12,449 nucleotides of DNA, from contig CANQFF010000027.1 in assembly GCA_947598345.1 (NCBI GenBank), positions 1-12,449 of the forward strand, read 5' to 3'. Numbering within the stretch: the first letter of the stretch is position 1; each line of letters opens with the position of its first letter. The DNA is from an uncultured Bacilli bacterium (GTDB taxonomy: Bacteria > Bacillota_I > Bacilli_A > RF39 > UBA660). Positions 6,834-12,449 of the stretch are shown in pieces. A model generated the notes under the pieces. The model was not told the origin of the DNA. It ran no database searches and saw nothing but the letters and a program-made list of their open reading frames with translations. The position numbers were made by a program, and so were the translations under genes.

Positions 6834-7068
6834 ATCTATAATATGGTCCATAGTATGGTGGATAATAGTAATTATTGTAGTAAGGTCTTCCATATCCTCC
6901 ATAAAAAAATGGAGAAACAAGACCACCTGTTATCCCACCAAGTATAAAAGGTCCAAGGAAACCTCCACCAATTAGTCTGTTATCATTGTTAAAATTTATA
7001 GGTCTATTAGGTCTTTGGGGATTTATTTTGTTATTAAAATTTGATGGATTTTGGTAAGAATTATACAT
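6832..7068 (-). CDS. Small Gly/Tyr/Pro-rich protein of unknown function
   Basis: 78 residues, transcribed leftward from ATG at 7068 with GAAAGGAG spaced 6 bases before it. The first third is Asn/Pro-rich and polar, then comes a Gly-rich hydrophobic segment (LIGGGFLGPFILGGITGG, about residues 32-49) long enough to enter a membrane, and a tail of Tyr/Pro/Gly repeats (YYNNYYYPPYYGPYYR). Comparable low-complexity proteins in Firmicutes include spore-coat-like and envelope-associated small proteins, but I cannot assign a family. A matching SD, a -10/-35 pair and a shared terminator argue that it is a real gene rather than a chance frame. Confidence 0.6.
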   Translation of the reverse strand: MYNSYQNPSNFNNKINPQRPNRPINFNNDNRLIGGGFLGPFILGGITGGLVSPFFYGGYGRPYYNNYYYPPYYGPYYR

Positions 7069-7083
7069 AAAAAACTCCTTTCA

Positions 7084-7116
7084 TGTTATAATATGTAATG
7101 AAAAGGAGATTGTGAA
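7084..7116. promoter_or_regulatory. Overlapping divergent promoters
   Basis: On the plus strand an extended -10 (TGT before TATAAT, 7084-7092) serves the M29 aminopeptidase gene. On the minus strand TATTAT (complement of 7088-7093) and TTCACA (complement of 7111-7116) are 17 bases apart and serve the small Gly/Tyr-rich gene. The two -10 boxes share bases, so RNA polymerase could use only one at a time. Confidence 0.55.
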
Positions 7117-7117
7117 T

Positions 7118-8215
7118 ATGAACGATATGATAAAAAAATTAAGTCAGACAATAGTTAATTATTCAGTTGCTGTTAAAAAAAATGATAGGGTATTAATTCA
7201 ATATGAAAGTACACAGTGTAACCCATTAGTTAAATGTTTGATAATGGATATTTATAAAAATGGTGGAATTCCTTTTGTAAAATTAGTTGATAACGAATTA
7301 AATACTTTGATAGTTGAAAATGCTAATAGTGAAACGATAGATGAAATAGTGAAAATGAAGACTTATGAGGTTGATAATTTTGATTGTTTTATAAGAATTT
7401 GTTATACAGAAAATGAATATGAAGATAAAAATGTTAAATCTAGTGTTAGGAAAGAATTAGGTGAAAAATCTAGAAAAGTAGATGATATAAGGATAAATGA
7501 AAGAAGATGGGTGTTATTAAATTATCCATCACTTGTTGATGCATATAAAGCTCATATGAAATATGATGATTTTTATAATTATTCTATGGAAGTTATGAAT
7601 GTTGATTATAAAGGTATGAGCAAAAATATTGAACCATTAAAAAAACTTATGGAATCAACAGACAAAGTTAGAATTGTAGGTCCAAATACAGATATTACTT
7701 TTAGTATAAAAGGTATGCCAGCAATACCTTGTTGTGGAACTGCAAATATTCCAGATGGAGAATTATATACTGCTCCTTTAAGAGATAGTGTTAATGGAAT
7801 TATAACTTACAATACTCCAAGTCCATATCATGGAAATATATTTAATAATATAAGTCTTGAATTTGAAAATGGTCAAATTGTTAACTGTTCTTCATCACAG
7901 GATAACGATTTATTAAAAGAAATATTTGATACTGATGATGGTGCTAGATATATAGGTGAATTTTCACTTGGATTTAACCCTAAAATAGTTAATCCTATTG
8001 GTGATATACTTTATGATGAAAAAATAATGGGAAGTATTCACTTTACTCCAGGAAGATGTTATGATGATTGTAATAATGGTAATGTCTCTAGTATTCATTG
8101 GGATCTAGTTCTAATTCAAACACCAGAATATGGTGGTGGAGAAATATATTTTGATGATGTATTAATTCGTAAGGATGGTAAGTTTGTATTAGATGAATTA
8201 AAGCAATTGAATTAG
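7118..8215 (+). CDS. M29-family metal-dependent aminopeptidase (AmpS/PepS-like)
   Basis: A 365-residue cytoplasmic exopeptidase of the thermophilic aminopeptidase (M29) family, which removes N-terminal residues from peptides using two metal ions. Metal-site motifs are visible: E215 in GELYTAP, E281 in GEFSLG, H308 in SIHFTPG, and H327/D329 in SIHWDLV. The 66-residue gap between the two Glu and the HxD pair match the known family pattern. The C-terminus carries GGGEIYFDDVLIRKDGKFV, also typical. It is somewhat shorter than the usual ~400 residues, mostly between H308 and H327. ATG 7118 is preferred because AAGGAG (7103-7108) lies 9 bases before it; GTG 7112 in the same frame is only 3 bases away. 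It has its own promoter and terminator, so it is a single-gene unit with a housekeeping peptide-turnover role (inference). Confidence 0.9.
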   Translation: MNDMIKKLSQTIVNYSVAVKKNDRVLIQYESTQCNPLVKCLIMDIYKNGGIPFVKLVDNELNTLIVENANSETIDEIVKMKTYEVDNFDCFIRICYTENEYEDKNVKSSVRKELGEKSRKVDDIRINERRWVLLNYPSLVDAYKAHMKYDDFYNYSMEVMNVDYKGMSKNIEPLKKLMESTDKVRIVGPNTDITFSIKGMPAIPCCGTANIPDGELYTAPLRDSVNGIITYNTPSPYHGNIFNNISLEFENGQIVNCSSSQDNDLLKEIFDTDDGARYIGEFSLGFNPKIVNPIGDILYDEKIMGSIHFTPGRCYDDCNNGNVSSIHWDLVLIQTPEYGGGEIYFDDVLIRKDGKFVLDELKQLN

Positions 8216-8243
8216 CGCAGATTAAAATATCTGTGTTTTTTTT
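8216..8243 (+). terminator. Intrinsic terminator after the aminopeptidase gene
   Basis: CGCAGAT (8216-8222) pairs with ATCTGTG (8229-8235), one G-T pair included, around TAAAAT and is followed by eight T (8236-8243). It begins directly after the stop codon. Confidence 0.8.
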
Positions 8244-8290
8244 ATAGTAAAAAAAAATTCTTTTTTTCATATATTTTATTAGGTGACAGT

Positions 8291-9130
8291 ATGAAAAAAA
8301 TATTTCAAATGATAGGCCTAATAAGTTTAACATGTTTTAGTTTTTTTGTTACTGAAAAAACTGCTATAGTTGTAAATGACATGGATGAAATCATGATTGA
8401 AATTAAAGAAGAAAAAGATAAATTAAAAAAGAATAGTGTAGATGCTATTATAGATGGTAATACAATTATACCAGGTATAAATGGTAGGAATGTAAATGTA
8501 AATAAAAGTTATAAAAATATGAAAAGTAATGGATATTATAGTGATAAATTATATATTTATGATTATTTTAAGCCTAAGATTAGTTTAACAGATAATATGG
8601 ATAAATATATAATAAAAGGTAATCCTCAAAAAAGAATGATAAGTATTATTTTTACAGTATACGCAAATGATGATATAACAGAAATATTAAATATTATAAA
8701 TAACTATAATATAAAAGCTACTTTTTTTGTTGAAACAACTTGGTTTAAAAATAATAATAATTTAATAGAAGGTATGATAAAAAATGGTCATAATGTGGGG
8801 TTACTTCTCGATGACTATTCTGACTCAGATTTTGATTGGATCGATATGATGATAAAAAAAATAAATAGGCAAAGTAATGGTTTTTGTTATAATATTTCCG
8901 ATAACAAAGATAATATTGATATATGTAAACTTAAAGGTAACTATACCATAAAGCCTACATTAATATCTGATAAAACTCCGCTATTAGATATTAAAAATAA
9001 ATTACAATCAGGTTCTCTTCTTTCACTAAAAATTAATTCACAAGTAAAAAAGGAACTTTCTACAATAATAATTTATATAAAATCAAAAGGATATACTATA
9101 ACTAATATAGAAGAAAATGTTTTAGAGTAA
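8291..9130 (+). CDS. Exported polysaccharide-deacetylase-like protein, probably non-catalytic
   Basis: 279 residues, ATG 8291 with AGGTGA (8281-8286). An N-terminal signal or anchor helix (MKKIFQMIGLISLTCFSFFV) precedes an export-side region with DGNTIIPGINGRNV and a DKYIIKGNPQKRM linker. A fold resembling NodB-type polysaccharide deacetylases follows: MISIIFTVYAND (about 117-127), NNYNIKATFFVE, MIKNGHNVG (about 162-170), and a late YIKSKGYTITNIE. In active enzymes the first strand ends in T-F-D-D and the GHEIG motif continues into a metal-binding H-x-x-x-H. Here the first is VYAND and the second is LLLDDYSD with no such histidines. The zinc site is therefore probably lost, and the protein may only bind glycan or be structural. 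Family membership is inferred from the pattern of strands. Confidence 0.6.
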   Translation: MKKIFQMIGLISLTCFSFFVTEKTAIVVNDMDEIMIEIKEEKDKLKKNSVDAIIDGNTIIPGINGRNVNVNKSYKNMKSNGYYSDKLYIYDYFKPKISLTDNMDKYIIKGNPQKRMISIIFTVYANDDITEILNIINNYNIKATFFVETTWFKNNNNLIEGMIKNGHNVGLLLDDYSDSDFDWIDMMIKKINRQSNGFCYNISDNKDNIDICKLKGNYTIKPTLISDKTPLLDIKNKLQSGSLLSLKINSQVKKELSTIIIYIKSKGYTITNIEENVLE

Positions 9131-9154
9131 TGCGAATTTTTGTTCGTTATATTA

Positions 9155-9183
9155 TTGACTAAACATTTCAAATTATATATAAT
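9155..9183 (+). promoter_or_regulatory. Sigma-A-type promoter for the Y-family polymerase gene
   Basis: TTGACT (9155-9160) and TATAAT (9178-9183) lie 17 bases apart. Transcription would start near 9190, leaving a leader of about 10 bases. That rules out the longer starts at 9140 and 9188. No LexA-type box is obvious here. Confidence 0.7.
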
Positions 9184-9199
9184 TATTATGGGTGTTACT

Positions 9200-10387
9200 A
9201 TGAGTGATATAATTATGCATATAGATGTAAATAATGCTTTTTTATCATGGACTGCTGTTGACTTGTTAAATAAAGGTTATAAAACAGATATAAGAAATAT
9301 TGAATCAATAATTGGAGGAGACGAAACAAAACGAAAAGGTATAGTACTTGCAAAAAGTATGGTAGCTAAAAGAAAAGGCGTAAAAACAGCGCAGACAATA
9401 AGAGACGCTAAGCGAAAATGTGTTAATTTACAAGTTTTCCCACCTAATTATAAATTATATCAAGAAATGTCAAATAAATTATTCAATCTTATAGCTAAAT
9501 ATACACCAGATATAGAAAAACTTAGTATTGATGAATGTTTTATTGATTATACAAAGGTTAAAAATTTATATGGTGATCCAATAAAATTTGCATATAAACT
9601 AAAAAAAGAAATAAAAGAAAAATTAGGATTTACCGTTAATATAGGAATAGCAAATAATAAGTTATGTGCTAAAATGGCCTCAGATTTTTTGAAACCAGAT
9701 AGAGTTCATACTTTGTTTGAAAATGAAATTGAATCAAAAATGTATCCACTTGCTATTGAGGAATTATATGGTGTAGGAAAAAGTACTAGTAAAAAATTAA
9801 GAGAACTTCAAATAAATACAATAGGTGATTTGGCAAATAGTGATCCTAATATTTTATATAAATATTTTAAAAATCAAGCTGCTAAGCTTGTAAATAGTGC
9901 TAAAGGAATTGATGATAGTATCATAATGATAAAAAGGAAGGATGCTGAGGGAATAAGTAATTCAACAACTACTAGTTATAATTTAAATACACTTGATGAA
10001 ATATATAAGTTTTTATATCCATTAGTAGAAAATGTAAGTTTGTCTTTAAGAAAAAAAGGAAAGTATGCTAATCAGGTGGGTGTAATACTTAAAGATAAAA
10101 ATTTTAAAAGTTATTCCCATCAAAGAAAACTTAAAAATCCCACTAGTAACACGGATGAAATTTATAGTATTGCTAAAGAATTGATAAAAGAATTATGGAA
10201 TGAAGAAAAGATTAGATTAGTTGGTGTATCACTAAGTAAATTTTCATCAGAAATGAGTCATCAAATGTCATTATTCGAAAATATAGAAAAAGTAGAAAAT
10301 AACAATGAATTAGATAAAGTTTTAGATAAATTAAAAGAAATTTATGGAAGTAACATTATAAACAAGGCATCTTATTTTAAAAAATAG
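9200..10387 (+). CDS. dinB: Y-family DNA polymerase (DNA polymerase IV / DinB type)
   Basis: A 395-residue translesion polymerase that copies past damaged bases. Motifs: HIDVNNAFLSW at 7-17 with catalytic D9, GGDETKRKGIVLAKS, KRKGVKT, the palm motif SIDE at 109-112 with D111 and E112, GIANNKLCAKMASD, the ELYGVGKSTSKKL helix-hairpin-helix near 190, a little-finger domain, and a C-terminal QMSLF at 355-359 that fits the sliding-clamp binding motif. The IDVNNAFLSW variant, instead of MDAFFASVE, is seen in a Firmicute/Tenericute branch of the family. The start is set at ATG 9200 because GGGTG (9190-9194) precedes it and the promoter lies at 9155-9183. The csaA-like gene follows after 28 bases, probably in the same transcript. 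Confidence 0.92.
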   Translation: MSDIIMHIDVNNAFLSWTAVDLLNKGYKTDIRNIESIIGGDETKRKGIVLAKSMVAKRKGVKTAQTIRDAKRKCVNLQVFPPNYKLYQEMSNKLFNLIAKYTPDIEKLSIDECFIDYTKVKNLYGDPIKFAYKLKKEIKEKLGFTVNIGIANNKLCAKMASDFLKPDRVHTLFENEIESKMYPLAIEELYGVGKSTSKKLRELQINTIGDLANSDPNILYKYFKNQAAKLVNSAKGIDDSIIMIKRKDAEGISNSTTTSYNLNTLDEIYKFLYPLVENVSLSLRKKGKYANQVGVILKDKNFKSYSHQRKLKNPTSNTDEIYSIAKELIKELWNEEKIRLVGVSLSKFSSEMSHQMSLFENIEKVENNNELDKVLDKLKEIYGSNIINKASYFKK

Positions 10388-10415
10388 ATTTTATTATAGA
10401 ATTGAGGAATTAAAT

Positions 10416-10745
10416 ATGGTAGAGTTTAAAGATTTCGCAAAATTAGATATTAGAGTAGGTACAATTATAAGTGCGAAAGAGTTTGTGGAAGCAAAAAAAT
10501 CAGCTTATAAGTTAGAAATAGATTTCGGAAGTGATATAGGAATTAAAAAATCTTCAGCTCAAATAACACAATTATATACTAAGGAAGATTTGATAGGTAA
10601 ACAAATTTTAGCTGTTGTTAATTTTCCAGCTAAGCAAATTGCTAATTATTTATCAGAGGTATTAGTATTAGGAGTATATGCTTTAGATGGAGTAGTATTA
10701 ATAACTCCAGATAAAAAAGTTTCAAATGGTGATAAATTAGGATAA
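10416..10745 (+). CDS. csaA: CsaA-like tRNA-binding-domain protein
   Basis: 109 residues forming one OB-fold tRNA-binding domain, the full length of CsaA. Diagnostic runs are FAKLDIRVGTI, EAKKSAYKLEIDFG, GIKKSSAQIT, LIGKQILAVVNFPAKQI and LSEVLVLG. CsaA is a small dimeric protein with tRNA-binding and reported export-chaperone activity in Bacillus; its exact job here is not shown by context. ATG 10416 has GAGGA (10404-10408) at good spacing. It sits 28 bases after the polymerase gene and 40 before the ferritin-like gene, all in one direction. Confidence 0.92.
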   Translation: MVEFKDFAKLDIRVGTIISAKEFVEAKKSAYKLEIDFGSDIGIKKSSAQITQLYTKEDLIGKQILAVVNFPAKQIANYLSEVLVLGVYALDGVVLITPDKKVSNGDKLG

Positions 10746-10785
10746 TTAATTAATTTTAAATGAATATTATTAATTAGGTGATATA

Positions 10786-11286
10786 GTGGAATGCAAAATT
10801 GATAAACCATATCCTAAAGTAGCAGTAGAAAAGCCAAATAAAAAATATGCATATATTTTATTAGAAGATTATAGTGGTATAGTTAGTGAACTTTCATCAA
10901 TTACTCAGTATGTATATCAAAAATTTAATAAATTCGACATAAATGAAGAGTTTTCTAGAACATTATCTCAAATAGCTATGGTAGAAATGAAACATTTGGA
11001 ATTGCTAGGAGAAACTATAAAATTACTAGGTTTAGAACCTAGATTTGTGTTTAGTGATAAATATAATTTTTTAACTTATTGGAATGGAAGCTTTGTAAAT
11101 TATACAACCAATATATCTGATATGTTATTAAGTGATATAAAAATTGAACAAGAGGCAATTTCTAAATATTATTATGATATAAGTGTAATAAATGATATGT
11201 ATATTAAAAGAACTTTATATAGAATAATTGAAGATGAAGAAAAACACATAGAGTGCTTTAAAATGTTACTTGATAAATTAAGTTGA
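10786..11286 (+). CDS. Ferritin-like / manganese-catalase-like diiron-fold protein
   Basis: A 166-residue four-helix-bundle protein, GTG 10786 preceded by AGGTGA (10776-10781). Metal ligands fit the ferritin-like pattern: E35 in the first helix, ExxH at 67-70 (VEMKHLELL), Glu at 121 or 123 (IEQEAISKYY) and ExxH at 151-154 (DEEKHIECF). The opening PYPKVAVEKPNKKYAYILLEDYSG and YWNGS match a clostridial family labelled manganese catalase-like or ferritin-like, related to the coat protein CotJC. A role in peroxide or metal handling is likely by family. It ends in TGA. Confidence 0.8.
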   Translation: MECKIDKPYPKVAVEKPNKKYAYILLEDYSGIVSELSSITQYVYQKFNKFDINEEFSRTLSQIAMVEMKHLELLGETIKLLGLEPRFVFSDKYNFLTYWNGSFVNYTTNISDMLLSDIKIEQEAISKYYYDISVINDMYIKRTLYRIIEDEEKHIECFKMLLDKLS

Positions 11287-11409
11287 CATTGAACTACTAA
11301 TACCCAAAGATATACAATTTCTAAAAAACAGTATATTAAAGATAAAGTCCATTTATCAGAATTACAACATATTGGTAATGATAGAACAAAAATGATTTAC
11401 ATTTATAAA
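11287..11409 (+). other. Short gene-free stretch with a possible coding scrap
   Basis: After the ferritin-like gene an open stretch lacking any start reads SKKQYIKDKVHLSELQ then HIGNDRTKMIYIYKKGINK and stops at TAG 11424-11426, inside the terminator stem. It may be the tail of a deleted gene. I do not recognise it, and it may be chance. Confidence 0.25.
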
Positions 11410-11455
11410 AAAGGCATTAACAAATAGATTAATTAATATTTGTTAATGTCTTTTT
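11410..11455. terminator. Bidirectional terminator between the ferritin-like and XRE genes
   Basis: AAAGGCATTAACAAATA (11410-11426) pairs with 11437-11453 along 17 positions with one G-T pair, around a 10-base loop. T-runs flank it on both strands. It would end leftward transcription from the XRE gene and rightward transcription from the ferritin-like gene. Confidence 0.75.
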
Positions 11456-11866
11456 ATTCTCTACCACATAACCAATCTAAAGAAACTTTGTATTTATTAA
11501 CTATTTGTATTGCAAAAGCAGTAAGTAAAGTAGTTTTACCACTTTCGTTTGCACTAATAGTTGACTGTGTCGTATTTAAAAAATTTGCTAATTCATCTTG
11601 TGTTATGTTTTTCTCTTTTCTTAATTGCTTTAATCTTTTACCTATTATTTCATTTTTAAACTCATATTTGCTTTCAAATTTAGGTTTTCTTGTTAATCCA
11701 ATAACATAATCCATATTTACTTTAAAATAATTACACAACAAATTTAATTTATTTAAAGGTATTAACTCTTTACATAATTTGGTTGACTAACTTTTAATAT
11801 TTCGGCCATATCTTCTTGTTTTAAGTTTGCTTCATCACGAATATCTAACAGTCTTTCGCTAATCAT
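11454..11866 (-). pseudogene. Double-HTH XRE-family regulator, frame broken in the first HTH
   Basis: Leftward from ATG at 11866 (AGGTG 7 bases upstream) the frame reads MISERLLDIRDEANLKQED then MAEILKVSQPNYVKS and stops. The next frame resumes at once with KELIPLNKLNLLCNYFKVN then MDYVIGLTRK, a short linker, and a complete second HTH (GKRLKQLRKEKNITQDEL, FLNTTQSTISANESGKT, KVSLDWLCGRE). In intact relatives an aromatic-E-x-G stretch joins NY and KELIPL, so a small non-triplet deletion has removed it. A shorter product from TTG at 11741 would keep only the second HTH plus a tail of the first and might still bind DNA. Repressors of this layout often control mobile elements. If the break is a sequencing error, the gene is an intact ~137-residue regulator. 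Confidence 0.65.
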
Positions 11867-11924
11867 AAGTAACACCTGCCTATAAATAATTTTCTCATTC
11901 AAAATTAAAACGCTAAAAGTTTAT

Positions 11925-11943
11925 ACAAAAATACGATATTTGT
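11925..11943. promoter_or_regulatory. Candidate operator dyad between divergent genes
   Basis: ACAAAAATACGATATTTGT is an imperfect palindrome with ACAAA and TTTGT arms. It lies just before the -10 of the rightward gene and about 60 bases upstream of the XRE start. That is where an XRE repressor would act; binding is inferred only. Confidence 0.35.
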
Positions 11944-11951
11944 GATATAAT
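11943..11951 (+). promoter_or_regulatory. Extended -10 promoter for the rightward decayed gene
   Basis: TGA directly before TATAAT (11946-11951) forms an extended -10. No good -35 is present. The AGGAGG ribosome binding site of the next gene follows at 11970-11975. Confidence 0.5.
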
Positions 11952-11983
11952 AAAATTGTTAAATTTAATAGGAGGCAAATATA

Positions 11984-12309
11984 TTGAAAGAAAATAAAGA
12001 TATTACCACAATTAATGATATTTTAAATAATGAACAAAAGTATTAGACTTATGTTTATGTTATCAAATTGAAGATTCTAAAAATTGGATAAAAATTGTAG
12101 AATAAGAGACTAAAATTTATACATTTCAACGAGAAACTTTATTGTTGGAAAGACTCCATAAATTTCAAAGAAATAAAATGAAAAAATTTAATGATAAAAT
12201 ACAAGAATTAGATTTTAAAAATCGTGATAAATATAAATCATTAGAAGAAAAAATGCTATTAGTTACTAATATGCAAGGTTTAGTAATTAAAGATATTAGC
12301 ATAAATTGA
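11984..12309 (+). pseudogene. Decayed small gene of unknown function, next to the XRE regulator
   Basis: TTG 11984 has a strong AGGAGG (11970-11975) 8 bases upstream. The frame runs 20 codons (MKENKDITTINDILNNEQKY) to TAG 12044-12046. Losing one A in the run at 12036-12039 explains this: with a fifth A it continues KVLDLCLCYQIEDSKNWIKIVE. A second stop, TAA 12103-12105, interrupts that frame, which then stays open as a charged, Lys/Glu-rich helical region (LLLERLHKFQRNKMKKF, LEEKMLLVTNMQGL) to TGA 12307-12309. The protein would be about 108 residues and is not one I recognise. Good initiation signals plus two lesions point to recent decay. Confidence 0.5.
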
Positions 12310-12326
12310 CTAAAGAAGGTTAAATT

Positions 12327-12449
12327 ATGAGTATAGAAATTATTATTTATGGTACTTTTTCTATTGTGTTAGCAATTATATTATTAGTTTATTCTATTTT
12401 CGTAATAATAGAAGAAAGAGAAAAAATGAAATATTACAAATATAATATT
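12327..12449 (+). CDS. Small single-helix membrane protein (3' truncated by window)
   Basis: ATG 12327 has GAAGG (12315-12319) 7 bases upstream and is open to the window end (41 codons). Residues 4-30 form one hydrophobic helix (IIIYGTFSIVLAIILLVY then SIFVII) followed by a charged stretch EEREKMKYYK, so it is a membrane-anchored protein with a cytoplasmic tail by the positive-inside rule. It starts 17 bases after the decayed gene and was probably co-transcribed with it. Family unknown. Confidence 0.5.
   Translation, partial: MSIEIIIYGTFSIVLAIILLVYSIFVIIEEREKMKYYKYNI

Noticed and set aside
8088..8333. Minus-strand open frame over the end of the aminopeptidase and start of the deacetylase-like gene
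   Set aside because: It crosses an intrinsic terminator and two supported plus-strand genes.
11440..11709. Plus-strand open frame opposite the XRE gene
   Set aside because: The minus strand encodes a clear HTH domain here; the plus frame is its shadow.
1..12449. Genetic code with TGA as tryptophan
   Set aside because: TGA ends murE2 (3548-3550) and the ferritin-like gene (11284-11286) exactly where their families end, and tryptophan is encoded by TGG.

Overview
The window is strongly AT-rich bacterial DNA using the standard code. TGA ends several genes (murE2, the ferritin-like gene), which excludes the Mycoplasma code. MurE and MraY show a peptidoglycan wall, and the second MurE carries the DNPR motif usual for meso-diaminopimelate addition. 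Together with Shine-Dalgarno sites of the AGGAG and AGGTGAT types and frequent GTG/TTG starts, this suggests a low-GC Firmicute of the kind found among uncultured gut Bacilli (RF39-like or Erysipelotrichia-like). That placement is inference.

Layout. Positions 1-561 are the 3' end of a secreted-type DUF6273 protein. Its last ~100 bases look like the variable region of a diversity-generating retroelement (DGR) target. Positions 729-4547 are a cell-wall block: two MurE-type ligases in tandem and mraY. A terminator hairpin between the two ligases contains the ribosome binding site of the second. Positions 4555-5097 hold no intact gene: there is a decayed Nudix gene, an orphan UUCG terminator and an inverted repeat. 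A good promoter at 5098-5126 then drives two tandem type IV prepilin-like genes that share six cysteines. They converge on a small Gly/Tyr/Pro-rich gene on the minus strand, which shares a divergent promoter region with an M29 aminopeptidase.

Positions 8291-11286 carry plus-strand genes: an exported polysaccharide-deacetylase-like protein whose catalytic residues appear lost, a Y-family DNA polymerase with its own promoter and a clamp-binding motif, a CsaA-like tRNA-binding protein, and a ferritin-like/manganese-catalase-like protein.

From about 11287 to the end the sequence looks like a decaying mobile-element or prophage control region. It has a double-HTH XRE regulator broken inside its first HTH, a possible operator in the divergent promoter gap, a rightward gene with a frameshift and a stop, and the start of a small membrane protein.

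The observation most worth following is the probable DGR variable region at 433-531. No reverse transcriptase or template repeat is in the window, so it is a hypothesis that needs the neighbouring sequence. No tRNA, rRNA, CRISPR array or intact insertion sequence was seen.
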